Origin: Gloeobacter morelensis MG652769
Lineage (GTDB): Bacteria > Cyanobacteriota > Cyanobacteriia > Gloeobacterales > Gloeobacteraceae
Reading direction: 5' to 3'
Assembly (NCBI RefSeq): GCF_021018745.1
Contig: NZ_CP063845.1
Span: 4,278,001 to 4,342,000 of the forward strand
Length of the DNA stretch: 64,000 nucleotides
Shown here: positions 37,094 to 47,148 of the stretch, piece by piece
Layout of the letters: every line of letters begins with the position of its first letter
Numbering within the stretch: position 1 is the stretch's first letter
Program-made: the position numbers and the translations under genes
Notes under the pieces: generated by a model
What the model was told of the DNA's origin: nothing
What the model saw: the letters and a program-made list of their open reading frames with translations, nothing else
Databases searched by the model: none

Positions 37094-37618
37094 GTGGATA
37101 TGCTGTTTGACCCGGGTTGGGCCGCTCACCTGCTGCTTTTGGCGGCTGAGGAAGCGGCGGCGGTAGAAGCCGAATCGGGCGGACTGTTCGATTTCGGCGG
37201 CACGCTGGTGCTGCAGATTGTCAACTTTCTGCTACTGATGACCATCTTGAGCGCGGTTTTCTATGGGCCGATCTCGCGGGTGATCGAGGAGCGCAGCGAG
37301 TACATCCGCTCGAACGCCGGCAGTGCCCAGCGCCGCTTCGACGAGGCCAAGGCCCTCGCCGATCAGTACGAGCAGGAGCTGCGCATCACCCGTCTGGAGG
37401 CGCAGCAGGTGATCGCAGCGGCGGAAGCCGAGGCGCAGAAGATCCGCGCCCAGCAGCTTGCCGAAGCCCAAAGAGAAGCCCAGGAGCGCATCGCGCAGGC
37501 CCAGGCCGACCTAGACAGGCAGAAGCAGGCGGCTTTGGCCAGCCTGTCGGGCGAGGTGGAGGCGATCAGCCGCACCCTCAGCGAGAAGTTGTTGAGCGAT
37601 TCGGGCAGGAGGTTCTGA
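37094..37618 (+). CDS. atpG: ATP synthase F0 subunit b' (b2)
   Basis: A 174-residue stator subunit typical of photosynthetic bacteria, which use a b/b' heterodimer. A short N-terminus precedes one membrane helix ([20 protein letters not shown]), and the rest is a long Ala/Gln/Glu-rich coiled coil. A GTG at 37094 fits the GGAGG at 37081-37085; TTG 37088 is too close and ATG 37100 is possible. The stop overlaps the atpF start as TGATG. Confidence 0.92.
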   Translation: MDMLFDPGWAAHLLLLAAEEAAAVEAESGGLFDFGGTLVLQIVNFLLLMTILSAVFYGPISRVIEERSEYIRSNAGSAQRRFDEAKALADQYEQELRITRLEAQQVIAAAEAEAQKIRAQQLAEAQREAQERIAQAQADLDRQKQAALASLSGEVEAISRTLSEKLLSDSGRRF

Positions 37619-38145
37619 TGGATTGGATGCCGCTGTTTCTGGCTGCCGGGGAGGCCGAAAGTCGCGGGTTCAGCCTCAATCTGAACCTGCTTGAGACGAA
37701 CATCATCAACATCGCCATTGTGCTTGGGTTGCTCATCTTTCTGGCGCGCGGCTACTTCAGCCGGGTGTTGGGCGAGCGAAAGAGCGAAATTGAAAGCAGC
37801 ATCCGCGAGGTCGAAAACCGGGGCCGTCAGGCGGAGCAGGAACTGGCCACCGCCCGCCAGAATCTCTCCCAGGCCCAGGTTCAGGCCCAGCAGATTCTTG
37901 CTTCTGCCCGCACCAACGCCGAGCGGGTGCGCGCCCAGGTTCTCGATCAAGCCCAGATCGATATCGCCCGGGTGCGCGAGACAGTCGATCAAGACCTGCG
38001 CAATGAGCAGCAGCGTATCCTCACCCAGGTGCGTCTCAAAGTGGTAGGCGACGCCCTGGACCGCCTGCGCGAGCGCCTGCCCGGCGAACTCGACGAGGCC
38101 ACCCAGCGCCGCCTGCTCGATCGCAGCATTCAATTACTGGACTAG
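37618..38145 (+). CDS. atpF: ATP synthase F0 subunit b
   Basis: A 175-residue peripheral-stalk subunit. An N-terminal segment ends in NLNLLETNIINIAIVLGLLI, the membrane helix that opens F0 b subunits. A coiled coil follows (ERKSEIESSIREVENRGRQA and on). It forms the second half of the b/b' stalk and is coupled to atpG by a one-base TGATG overlap. Confidence 0.95.
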   Translation: MDWMPLFLAAGEAESRGFSLNLNLLETNIINIAIVLGLLIFLARGYFSRVLGERKSEIESSIREVENRGRQAEQELATARQNLSQAQVQAQQILASARTNAERVRAQVLDQAQIDIARVRETVDQDLRNEQQRILTQVRLKVVGDALDRLRERLPGELDEATQRRLLDRSIQLLD

Positions 38146-38148
38146 ACC

Positions 38149-38706
38149 ATGCAGCAAGGCAAAGACAGCGAACAGATAGCCCAGCGCTACGCCGAGGCGC
38201 TCAAAGAACTCGCCCTTAGCGAGACGGGTCTTCTGGAGCAATTCGGCAGCGACACCGGCGGAATGCTCCAGGTGATGGAGGAATCTCCCGATTTTGAGCG
38301 CTTCCTGGCGGTGCCCATCATTGCGATGGCGGACAAGAAGCGCCTGCTGGTCGAAGCCTTCGGCGGCAAGGTGCACCCCTACATGCTCAACTTTTTGCAG
38401 TTGATGGTCGACCGGCGGCGGATTGCACTTTTGCGCCCCGTCTGCGCGAGCTACCAGCGCATTTTGCGCGAGCTGCAACAGACGACCCTGGCGGAGGTGA
38501 TTTCGGCGGTGCCCATCAGCGAGGAGCAGGCAAGCGCCCTCATCGAGCGCATCCGCCGACGCACCGCCGCGGTGCGCGTCGAGTTGCGCCGACGCGTCGA
38601 TCCGGATCTTTTGGGCGGCATGATCATCAAGATTGGCGACGAAGTGATCGACGCCAGTCTGCGCGGCCAGCTGCGCAAGCTCACCTTGCAGCTCACGCTT
38701 TCTTGA
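38149..38706 (+). CDS. atpH: ATP synthase F1 subunit delta
   Basis: A 185-residue protein that joins the peripheral stalk to the F1 head. The N-terminal helical domain has [19 protein letters not shown], the later segment [19 protein letters not shown] is typical, and the C-terminus is [20 protein letters not shown]. The gene starts 3 bp after atpF and ends 16 bp before atpA. Confidence 0.95.
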   Translation: MQQGKDSEQIAQRYAEALKELALSETGLLEQFGSDTGGMLQVMEESPDFERFLAVPIIAMADKKRLLVEAFGGKVHPYMLNFLQLMVDRRRIALLRPVCASYQRILRELQQTTLAEVISAVPISEEQASALIERIRRRTAAVRVELRRRVDPDLLGGMIIKIGDEVIDASLRGQLRKLTLQLTLS

Positions 38707-38722
38707 AAATCGAGAGGTAGCC

Positions 38723-40264
<1,542 letters not shown>

Positions 40265-40285
40265 TGGCAGATTTCGTTCAACCTC

Positions 40286-40316
40286 AAAGGGCGCGCGCTT
40301 CGGCTGCGCGCCCTTT
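40286..40316 (+). terminator. Rho-independent terminator after atpA
   Basis: A very G+C-rich stem, AAAGGGCGCGC with GCGCGCCCTTT closing a short loop (GCTTCGGCT), is followed by a run of Ts. It begins 22 bp after the atpA stop and should end the atp transcript. The rest of 40317-40495 shows no gene or clear structure. Confidence 0.9.
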
Positions 40317-40495
40317 TTCTTCGGGCCGATTGTGCGCGGGGATCAACAAAAGGTATGGTTCCGCGCACTACCGGCGCTCGCTCAAGGGCATGTCGCCTAT
40401 GTCCTTGGGATGTTCTCCTCCGCAAGTCGGATGCTGACGCTGCTGAATGCGCCGGGATGGGCGACGAACCTAGATAGCCCGTTTTGGCTGCACTT

Positions 40496-41407
40496 TTAAC
40501 CGGCAAGAAAGCGCTCAACCCGTTCGGCGCTCTGTTGTTCAAGGGCCCGCCATCCTGCCGCTTCATCGAGCCAGTGAATGTCGGGTTCAGCGCGAAACCA
40601 GGTCATCTGGCGCTTGGCGAACTGGCGGGTGTGGACGACAACCTGGCGGATCGCCTCCGCCAGATCCCATTGGCCGTCCAGGTAGGCGCCCAGTTCGGCG
40701 TAACCGAGGGTACCCAGAAGCGGCAAATCGGGGCCGTATTTGGTGCGTAGATACTCGACTTCCGCGAGCCAGCCCGCGTCGATCATCCGGTGGGTGCGCT
40801 GCTCGATGCGGCGCACCAGCGCTTCCCGGCTACTGCCCACCCCCAGGACGAGGAGCGAAAAGTCCCGCGCCCGCAGGTGGCGCTGGGCACTGGATGGTTG
40901 GCCGGTTGTCAGGCACACTTCGAGGGCGCGCTCGATGCGCACCCGGTCGTTGGGGTGGACGCGCCCGGCGGATTCGGGATCGCGCTGTTGCAGTTGCCCG
41001 TAAAGCGCGTCCAGCGGTTCGGCCGCCAGCCGGGCGCGCAGAGCCGGGTCGGGGGGGACGGCGGGCGGTTCGAGTCCGCCCGATACCGCGCGCAGGTACA
41101 GACCACTGCCCCCCACCAGGAGGGTGGGTTTGCCTTGCCGGGTCAGCCGGTCCATCTCCGCATCGGCCAGCTCCCGGTAGCGCGCCACGTTGAAATGTTC
41201 CGTGGGCCAGGCGACATCGATGAGGCGGTGCTCGACGCAGGCTTGCTCCTCCCGGGTCGGCTTGGCGGTGCCGATATCAAATTCGCGATAGACCTGCCGG
41301 GAATCGGCACTCAGCACCGGTACCCCGAGGCGCTGGGCCAGATGCATTCCCAGGTGGCTTTTGCCGGCGGCGGTGGGGCCGCAGACGACGATGATTTTTT
41401 TCACCAA
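40496..41407 (-). CDS. miaA: tRNA dimethylallyltransferase
   Basis: A 303-residue enzyme that adds an isopentenyl group to A37 of tRNAs reading UNN codons. The P-loop is VVCGPTAAGKSHLGMHLAQ. Next come LSADSRQVYREFDIGTAKPT, TLLVGGSGLYLRAV and RIERALEVCL, and C-terminal VVHTRQFAKRQMTWFR. Its start overlaps the 3' end of the upstream DUF1995 gene by 7 bp, so the two probably share a transcript. Confidence 0.95.
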   Translation of the reverse strand: MVKKIIVVCGPTAAGKSHLGMHLAQRLGVPVLSADSRQVYREFDIGTAKPTREEQACVEHRLIDVAWPTEHFNVARYRELADAEMDRLTRQGKPTLLVGGSGLYLRAVSGGLEPPAVPPDPALRARLAAEPLDALYGQLQQRDPESAGRVHPNDRVRIERALEVCLTTGQPSSAQRHLRARDFSLLVLGVGSSREALVRRIEQRTHRMIDAGWLAEVEYLRTKYGPDLPLLGTLGYAELGAYLDGQWDLAEAIRQVVVHTRQFAKRQMTWFRAEPDIHWLDEAAGWRALEQQSAERVERFLAG

Positions 41408-42087
41408 CTGTCAAAAAAGCTCGGTCCTTTAAAAAAGCGCTCCACCGCCTGCAGAGGAGCCATTCGCTCGTTGAAGGCGGCCAGTTCTTTGGGGGAAAAA
41501 ATCGTTTCCGATTCACGCGCCAGGGCGAACCCGTCCTCCTTGCGCTCCCAGAGTTGCCAGGGCTCCGGGAAGCGGTGAAACAGCACTACGGGCCGATAGC
41601 GAAAAGCCTGCAGGAAATAAGCGACCTCGACGGTGCTGCGAAAGGCGTTGCGCGTCGATTCTTTGCCCCGGCCAACGCCGGTGAGACCCGGACCCTCGGG
41701 CCAGTTGTTGACCATCAGCAGCACTTTGTCCCCGGCCCTGGCCCGCTCGGCGTAGATCTGCACTTCGTCGACGTCGATCGAACTGGCGTCCATCAACACC
41801 AGCGACCGCCAACTGTTGCCGATAAATTCGCGCTCGCTGATATTGAGCAATTTGTAGGGGGTCTCCCCCCAGAGCGTGTAGGCATAATCGGCGATCCCCG
41901 TGCCTGAGACGGCCAAAACCGGCTGGGGTAAGACATCGAGCAGGGGCCGGGTGATTGCGGTAGCCGACTTGCGGGCGGTCTGGATTTCGACTTGCAAGCG
42001 GGTGCGCCCGGCTTCGAGGGCATTGCGCACCGAGCGCTGGGCCTGCAGGAGAGCTTGTTCGAACGTTTCGGGTAGAGGACAGGTCAT
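41401..42087 (-). CDS. DUF1995 family protein
   Basis: A 228-residue soluble protein of the DUF1995 family found in cyanobacteria and plastids, where the plant relative LPA3 is tied to photosystem II assembly. It opens PLPETFEQALLQAQRSVRNA. Other recognisable features are RLQVEIQ, LTGVGRGKESTRNAFRSTVE, AYFLQAFRYRPVVLFHRFPE and PWQLWE. A role in photosystem II biogenesis here is inference by family. It is upstream of and overlaps miaA. Confidence 0.8.
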   Translation of the reverse strand: MTCPLPETFEQALLQAQRSVRNALEAGRTRLQVEIQTARKSATAITRPLLDVLPQPVLAVSGTGIADYAYTLWGETPYKLLNISEREFIGNSWRSLVLMDASSIDVDEVQIYAERARAGDKVLLMVNNWPEGPGLTGVGRGKESTRNAFRSTVEVAYFLQAFRYRPVVLFHRFPEPWQLWERKEDGFALARESETIFSPKELAAFNERMAPLQAVERFFKGPSFFDSW

Positions 42088-42140
42088 CGCGATGCGCCAG
42101 AGTCACTGAGCCATTGTGCCATCGCCAACCGAGGTGCCGT

Positions 42141-42901
42141 CTACGGTGCGTCCGGGTCCACGCCCAGCCGCCGTAGCTTTTTAGCCGGCGCCTCGGCGCG
42201 CTGCCGCTCGGCGTGGACTTGTTGCTCGGCAAGTTCGGCCCGCCCTTCGGCAAGCGAGGCTTGCTCCCAGCCGCTCGGCAGCAAACGCCCATTCGCCTCC
42301 CACCAGCGCAACCAGGGCAGCTCCACATCCAGATAACTTCCCTGCCAGATCCCCAACTCCACGCCCATCAGCGCAATCGGAAAGTGGCCGCGCGGGTTGG
42401 GCGGCAATTGCCGGTAGCGGCCCGCCACCAATTCGTAGAATTCGACGGCGGCTTTTTGGACCTCGTAGATGCCGTAGTAGGCAGCCGAATCACCCGCTCG
42501 TAGATCCAGAACTTGCCCGTGTACGGGGTGACGTCCCTTTCCTCACTGCCGTCACCGGAAGCAAATTCGAGCACAATCAGCGGTGGAATCAGTTCTTGCC
42601 ACAGCACGTAGGAGCGTCGGTACGGGCCCGGGGGCAACGGTGTCACGTCCGGCACGTAGAACCAGTCGGGAGCCTCCGCTCCCCGCTCCGGCGGCTCGGT
42701 GAGCCGCCAGTAGATGCCGCAGTCCTGTCCAATGGCGTAGTGCCCGTCCGGGTGTAGGTTCTTCAGGCGGGGGCGAATGCTGTCGGTGAGCAGGACGCTC
42801 TGGGGGTGCTCCTGAAAATTTTGCACGAAGGTGCCGTCCGACTCCGGAAGCTGGGTGTGGTCGGGCAGGGCAGAAGTAAAAATAGAAGGCTGGCTGACCA
42901 T
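42141..42901 (-). pseudogene. Uma2-family endonuclease gene with a frameshift
   Basis: The first frame (42901 down to about 42483) has the Uma2 PD-(D/E)XK core: APDWFYVPDVTP, then LIVLEFASGDGSEERDVTPY, then GKFWIYERVIR. At that point the family sequence continues in another frame: AYYGIYEVQKAAVEFYELVA, then GRYRQLPPNPRG to 42141, ending in a Glu/Arg coiled coil. One base missing near 42480-42490 explains the break. Function is unknown; Uma2 genes multiply in cyanobacteria. It may be a real pseudogene or a sequence error. Confidence 0.85.
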
Positions 42902-42988
42902 CGATGGTAGAAGTTTTCCATTTGCGCCGGCAAGCTAACGCCGGGTGCGGATGCGGTTACGATCGAGGCAGATTCAGGAGGATGGCTT

Positions 42989-43390
42989 GTGCCTGCGACG
43001 GTGATCTACGACGGCCTGTGCAATCTGTGCGTCAATCTGGTGCAGGGGCTCGAACACCTGGATAAGGGCCGTCAATTTCGCTACGTGCCGATGCAGGATC
43101 AAACCGGTCTGGAGCGCTACGAAGTGACCCCCGGCCAGTGCGAAGCGGGGATGATCCTCATCGATCCCGGCCCGCCCGAGCGCCGCTACCAGGGCAGTGC
43201 CGCCGCCGAGGAGATCGCCCGCCGGATACCCGGAGGCGAAGCGGTAATTGCCGTTTATCGCTCCGTGCCGGGATTGCCTGGGCTGGGGGATGGTTGTTAC
43301 GTTCAGATCCGCGACCACCGCTACGACTGGTTTGGTCGGCGCAGTGAAGTTTACCGTAGTGCCTACCCGCCGGTCGTTACGGTGGTCTGA
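42989..43390 (+). CDS. DCC-family thiol-disulfide oxidoreductase-like protein (DUF393)
   Basis: A 133-residue protein of the DUF393/DCC family. It has VIYDGLCNLCVNLVQGLEHL near the N-terminus with the DGxCxxC motif, and RDHRYDWFGRRSEV near the end. The two cysteines suggest a redox role, but no substrate is known. The start is a GTG at 42989 with AGGAGG 7 nt upstream. An ATG at 42982 is in a different frame and was rejected. Confidence 0.85.
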   Translation: MPATVIYDGLCNLCVNLVQGLEHLDKGRQFRYVPMQDQTGLERYEVTPGQCEAGMILIDPGPPERRYQGSAAAEEIARRIPGGEAVIAVYRSVPGLPGLGDGCYVQIRDHRYDWFGRRSEVYRSAYPPVVTVV

Positions 43391-43408
43391 AAATGCAGGC
43401 GTTGCGCA

Positions 43409-44113
43409 CTAACTTTCCATTAGATCTAGCAGCACCCGAACGGGAACGATCGCATCGGCAAAAGCTGCGGGCGAAACCAACTCATCCTCTGTGCAAATCC
43501 TTTCGCTGCGGTATTGCGACGGCCCCGGTTGGGTGAAGACAAAAACCCGGCGGTTGTTGATATCCACGACCCAGTATTCCTCGATGCCGGATCGCGAGTA
43601 CGTTTCATTTTTGATGGTGAGATCGTAAGTGAGGGTTGTGTCCGCCACTTCGACTACAAACCGGATGTTCTCGGGCTTTGGATGATTGGTGACGTACCTG
43701 CGGGGGCGCTGACCCGAGACGGTCATGTCCGGTTCCGGTTGACCCAGTTCGCCCAGGTCCACGGGCTGCTCTCTGCGCAACCGGGCGCGCCCTTCGAACA
43801 ACCCTTGAAGACAACTTTCCAGGTTGTTGACGATCTCGGTGTGCACCGGACCCTTCGGACTTATGGAGAAAATTTGGCCATTGATGAGTTCGACGCGCTC
43901 GGCAGGGTGCAGTATACCCACCTCGGCCATCCGATGGTACTCATTGGCGGTAAATAGACGTGCTCGACGCGTATCTGCGGACACAACACAGCCGTTTACC
44001 AGTACCTGCTGCTCGTGCGCGAGCAAAATTCTTGCTTCCTGCAGGCGATGGAACTCGCCTGCACTGAAGGCGCGCGGATGCGGAGCAATCCCTTCTTCAA
44101 GCAGTGAGGGCAT
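43409..44113 (-). CDS. Uma2-family endonuclease-like protein with a duplicated N-terminal segment
   Basis: A 234-residue Uma2 protein. The PD-(D/E)XK-like core has QPEPDMTVSGQRPRRY, IRFVVEVADTTLTYDLTIKN and GIEEYWVVDINNRRVFVF. The segment that normally begins the protein, RLFTANEYHRMAEVGILHPA, then ERVELINGQI, is preceded by a degenerate copy: RAFSAGEFHRLQEARILLAH, then EQQVLVNGCVV. Such proteins are common in cyanobacteria and have unknown roles. ATG 44113 was chosen because upstream sequence is antisense to the HNH gene leader. Confidence 0.85.
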   Translation of the reverse strand: MPSLLEEGIAPHPRAFSAGEFHRLQEARILLAHEQQVLVNGCVVSADTRRARLFTANEYHRMAEVGILHPAERVELINGQIFSISPKGPVHTEIVNNLESCLQGLFEGRARLRREQPVDLGELGQPEPDMTVSGQRPRRYVTNHPKPENIRFVVEVADTTLTYDLTIKNETYSRSGIEEYWVVDINNRRVFVFTQPGPSQYRSERICTEDELVSPAAFADAIVPVRVLLDLMES

Positions 44114-44240
44114 CGTATGTTCCGATTGAACTTGCTTGCTTCCGATGATACCCGGCTGTTTTTCCAAGGCGCTGGTGTACATAAAGCCTGGTGCAGACCT
44201 GGATGGGAGGCGCTTTGGGCCTCCGGGTAGGATGGGTGGC

Positions 44241-44822
44241 ATGCACCGCTGCCCCCATTGCCTTCAAGATTTTTTGCTGCGCACCGAGCCCTGTCCGGGT
44301 TGCATAGATCTGGCCGCCGTGCGCTCGCGCGCCAAAAAAGCGAAGGAGCGCCGCGCCGCCTACGACCCGGTGGGTCAAATCGAGGAGTGGGAATTTTGGG
44401 ATCTGCTGCGCTGGTACCGCGCGTGTCCCTGCTGCGGCAAGCCCTGGGCCACCGCCGGGATCGTCGCCCGCGATCACATCGTGCCGGTCAGCCGCGGCGG
44501 CCCCAACGCGGCGAAGAACCTGCAACCGCTCTGTCAAAGTTGCAACCTCTGGAAGAGCGATCACATCATTTACTTCGACCGCCACTTTGCTGGCCGCTGC
44601 GCCCCGCTGCCGGAATACCTGCTGGCTTATCTACCCGCCATCCAGGCGGACCCCTCGGTACAACTGCCCCTGATTGCCCCTGGTGCGGTGGATTCGACCC
44701 TGCGCTACCCGCAGGCCACCCCTCGCCAGCTCGAAGCGATTACCCTCGTCCTGAGCAGCAAACTGCCCAATTGCGAAGGTCAGATAGCCGTGGACCCAGT
44801 CGATTTATGGTTGGATCTCTAA
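44241..44822 (+). CDS. HNH endonuclease family protein
   Basis: A 193-residue protein with an N-terminal zinc-ribbon-like region (HRCPHCLQ, CPGC) and an HNH domain: ACPCCGKPWATAG, VARDHIVPVSRGGPNAAKNL and QPLCQSCNLWKSDH. His and Asn residues are in place for metal-dependent DNA cleavage. The C-terminal 80 residues are unrecognised. It diverges from the second Uma2 gene. It does not resemble the other HNH protein in the window outside the domain. Confidence 0.85.
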   Translation: MHRCPHCLQDFLLRTEPCPGCIDLAAVRSRAKKAKERRAAYDPVGQIEEWEFWDLLRWYRACPCCGKPWATAGIVARDHIVPVSRGGPNAAKNLQPLCQSCNLWKSDHIIYFDRHFAGRCAPLPEYLLAYLPAIQADPSVQLPLIAPGAVDSTLRYPQATPRQLEAITLVLSSKLPNCEGQIAVDPVDLWLDL

Positions 44823-44883
44823 AACCTGATCCCCACTTCTGAGCGGGCTGTAACATTTTGTTATAAGCAGTGGGACGGTAACG

Positions 44884-45852
44884 ATGAAGATCCTGGTGAT
44901 GGGTGCGACGGGCAACCTGGGACGGCAGGTGGTGCGGCGGGCGATCGACGAGGGACATACGGTCCGCTGCGGGGTGCGCAACCGCGAGAAGGCGCAGTTT
45001 CTGGAGCAATGGGGGGCACAACTGTTTGGCGGTGACTTGCGCGAGGCGGACTGCTACGAGCCGCTGCTTGCCGACATCGAGGCGGTGATTCTCACAGTGA
45101 GTGCTCTTGCAAGCCGCGACGGACGCGACAAGACCAACAACATCGACAACGTGGATGATGTCGGCGTGCGCGCCTTTGTCGATGCGATGCGCGGTCGGCC
45201 CCTCCAGCGGCTGGTCTACACGTCAGTACTGCGCTGCGACGAATTTGCGGGCAACAAAATGATGTGCATCAAGCGCAAAGTCGAGGAGCATATCGAGCGC
45301 TCGGGGGTGCCCTACAGCATCCTGCGGCTGAGTGCCTTCATGCAGGGGCTCATTCCCGAATTTGCCCTGCCGATTCTGGAGAAAAAACCCGTGCGCATCC
45401 AGCGCAACCCCTCGCCGATTGCCTACATCAGCACCCTGGATGCGGCGAAATTCGCAGTGGCCGCCTGCACCCTCCCTGCCCTCGAAAACCGCACAGTTGG
45501 GGTAAGCGGCCCCGAAGTCTGGGATGTCCAGGCCATCATCAAGTTGTGCGACGATCTGTCCGGCATCAAGCAGATGCCCAAGGTGAGCATTCTCTCTGAA
45601 GGCCAGAAGCGCATCAACGAACTATTGGCCAGAATGCTCAATCCGAACCTTATCGAGCTGTTGCGCTTCAGCGAGGCGTTCGCCACCGGCCAAACCTACA
45701 GCGCCGATATGGAAGCGGCGGGAGAGCTGTTCGGCATTCCCGCCACATCGCTAACCAAGGTAGAACCATTCCTGCAGGAGTACTTCGCAATCATCAAGCG
45801 GCGGCTGCGCGAGAAGAACTACCAGGAGCCCAAGATCAAGTCGCCGTTTTAA
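44884..45852 (+). CDS. Ycf39-like NAD(P)-binding protein (NmrA/atypical SDR)
   Basis: A 322-residue protein with an N-terminal Rossmann motif, KILVMGATGNLGRQVVRRAI (2-21). Then come VRNREKAQFLEQWGAQLFGG, RLVYTSVLRCDEF and PYSILRLSAFMQGLIPEFAL, which fit the Ycf39/HCF244 group that helps make photosystem II D1 protein. The function here is inferred from family. A short hairpin follows the stop. Confidence 0.85.
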   Translation: MKILVMGATGNLGRQVVRRAIDEGHTVRCGVRNREKAQFLEQWGAQLFGGDLREADCYEPLLADIEAVILTVSALASRDGRDKTNNIDNVDDVGVRAFVDAMRGRPLQRLVYTSVLRCDEFAGNKMMCIKRKVEEHIERSGVPYSILRLSAFMQGLIPEFALPILEKKPVRIQRNPSPIAYISTLDAAKFAVAACTLPALENRTVGVSGPEVWDVQAIIKLCDDLSGIKQMPKVSILSEGQKRINELLARMLNPNLIELLRFSEAFATGQTYSADMEAAGELFGIPATSLTKVEPFLQEYFAIIKRRLREKNYQEPKIKSPF

Positions 45853-45870
45853 CCCCCTTTGCTAAGGGGG
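45853..45870 (+). terminator. Hairpin after the Ycf39-like gene
   Basis: CCCCCTT (45853-45859) pairs with AAGGGGG (45864-45870) around a TGCT loop, directly after the stop. There is no T tract. It could be a terminator for both convergent genes. Confidence 0.5.
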
Positions 45871-45891
45871 GCAGCGAAGCCGGGGGAGCGA

Positions 45892-46908
45892 TCAATACCC
45901 GCTGCTGATCCACGAACCCAGGGTGCTATTTTTACTCGAATCGATGCGGGTGCCGCTATTCGAGGAGCCGCCGTTGGTGTGGGTGGCGAAGACCGTGAGC
46001 GTGCTGCCCGACGACTGGTAGACGCCGCTGCCGCTCTGGCCGCCGTAGGTGTCGATGTTGTAGGTGACCCGGTAGGTGCTGGCGCTGATCACCGGGTCGT
46101 TGTCGTACCACATCGTCGAGCCGCCTTTGTCGCCAGGATACCCGGCGATGTTGCCGGTGGTGCCGACGATCGTCGAATCGTAGCCGTAACCCATCCAGCC
46201 GGTGGTGTTGCCCACGGACGAATTGAGGGTGATCAGCGCCATGTCGTAGTTGGGATCGCTATAGGAGGTCCAGGAGCTGAAGGTGCGGATGTAGGTGGCG
46301 GAGTAGGCGCCGTAGGGCTGATAGGAACCGCTCTGGCCGGGGATCACCTGGACGCTGGTGGCCCAGCCGCCGGAACTGGGGCTGTAGATGCAGTGCCCGG
46401 CGGTGAGCACGTACTTGGCGGCAATCAAAATCCCGGAGCAGCCGCCGGCACCGTAGGGAAACTGGACGTTGAGCTTGGTGACCGCCCGGTAGGGAAAGGT
46501 GGTAGTGCTGGTAATCTGCACGCGGTTGTCGGTGCCGATGACGCTGTCGGCACCGGGGTCGGCGTTATCTCCGTCCGGACCCGCGTAAGCGGGGGTGAAG
46601 CTGGAGAGGTTGCCCACCGGCAGCTTCACCGGGGCACCCGTGCGCACCTCACCGGTGAGCGGGTTGTAGCCTACTTCTCTGAGGGCCAGCGATTCCGGCA
46701 GCCGGGGACTATTGGAGTCGTAGGGCGGCGGGACGAGGTCCGGCAGCCCCATAAACGCCGGATCGGCCTGGGCGGCGGGGTGGTCGACGGGCAGAGGCCC
46801 GCCTGCAAGATCGGCAACGGGAGGCTGGGCGTGGGCAACGGCGCCCATCGTCAACAGCGAGACGCACAGACTGGCACAGAACCCGCGCATGGATGTGATG
46901 TGGATCAT
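45892..46908 (-). CDS. Secreted trypsin-like serine protease (V8/glutamyl-endopeptidase type)
   Basis: A 338-residue protein with an N-terminal signal peptide (ASLCVSLLTMGAVAHAQ), a propeptide-like region to about residue 130, and a chymotrypsin-fold domain. The catalytic triad is His172 in LTAGHCIYS, Asp222 in NYDMALITL and Ser292 in YGGQSGSGVY. The NYDMALI and GGQSGSG contexts are those of bacterial V8-like S1B enzymes. It is preceded by an inverted repeat that covers the ribosome-binding site. Confidence 0.9.
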   Translation of the reverse strand: MIHITSMRGFCASLCVSLLTMGAVAHAQPPVADLAGGPLPVDHPAAQADPAFMGLPDLVPPPYDSNSPRLPESLALREVGYNPLTGEVRTGAPVKLPVGNLSSFTPAYAGPDGDNADPGADSVIGTDNRVQITSTTTFPYRAVTKLNVQFPYGAGGCSGILIAAKYVLTAGHCIYSPSSGGWATSVQVIPGQSGSYQPYGAYSATYIRTFSSWTSYSDPNYDMALITLNSSVGNTTGWMGYGYDSTIVGTTGNIAGYPGDKGGSTMWYDNDPVISASTYRVTYNIDTYGGQSGSGVYQSSGSTLTVFATHTNGGSSNSGTRIDSSKNSTLGSWISSGY

Positions 46909-46914
46909 AGCTTC

Positions 46915-46972
46915 GGCTCCTCGATAAAAGTCCCGGCTGATACCGACCGCAATCGATACCCGTTGAGGAGCC
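46915..46972 (-). promoter_or_regulatory. Inverted repeat overlapping the ribosome-binding site of the protease gene
   Basis: On the minus-strand transcript GGCTCCTC (46972-46965) can pair with GAGGAGCC (46922-46915). The second arm contains the GGAG that lies 8 nt before the ATG at 46908. The 8-bp perfect stem would hide the ribosome-binding site. Confidence 0.5.
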
Positions 46973-47148
46973 TATAGGGATGGCGCACTCTCGCGCACGC
47001 TTCGAATGGGCAATTCCCCAAAATCGAGAGAAAACGTAGGAATTGGCAAAATGTGTTGACTTTAATTCACGTCCGGCAGGGTGCCAAAAGCCGCAGGATG
47101 AGGCTCATGCCGCCACCATCCGGTCGGAGCTGTTCGCACCGACGTTCC

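Noticed and set aside
40317-40495. Possible small RNA or gene between atpA and miaA
   Set aside because: Past the terminator hairpin there is no start with a ribosome-binding site, no stable stem and no recognisable product.
45859-46977. 372-codon plus-strand Gly/Val-rich open frame
   Set aside because: Antisense to the serine protease, whose catalytic triad is intact.
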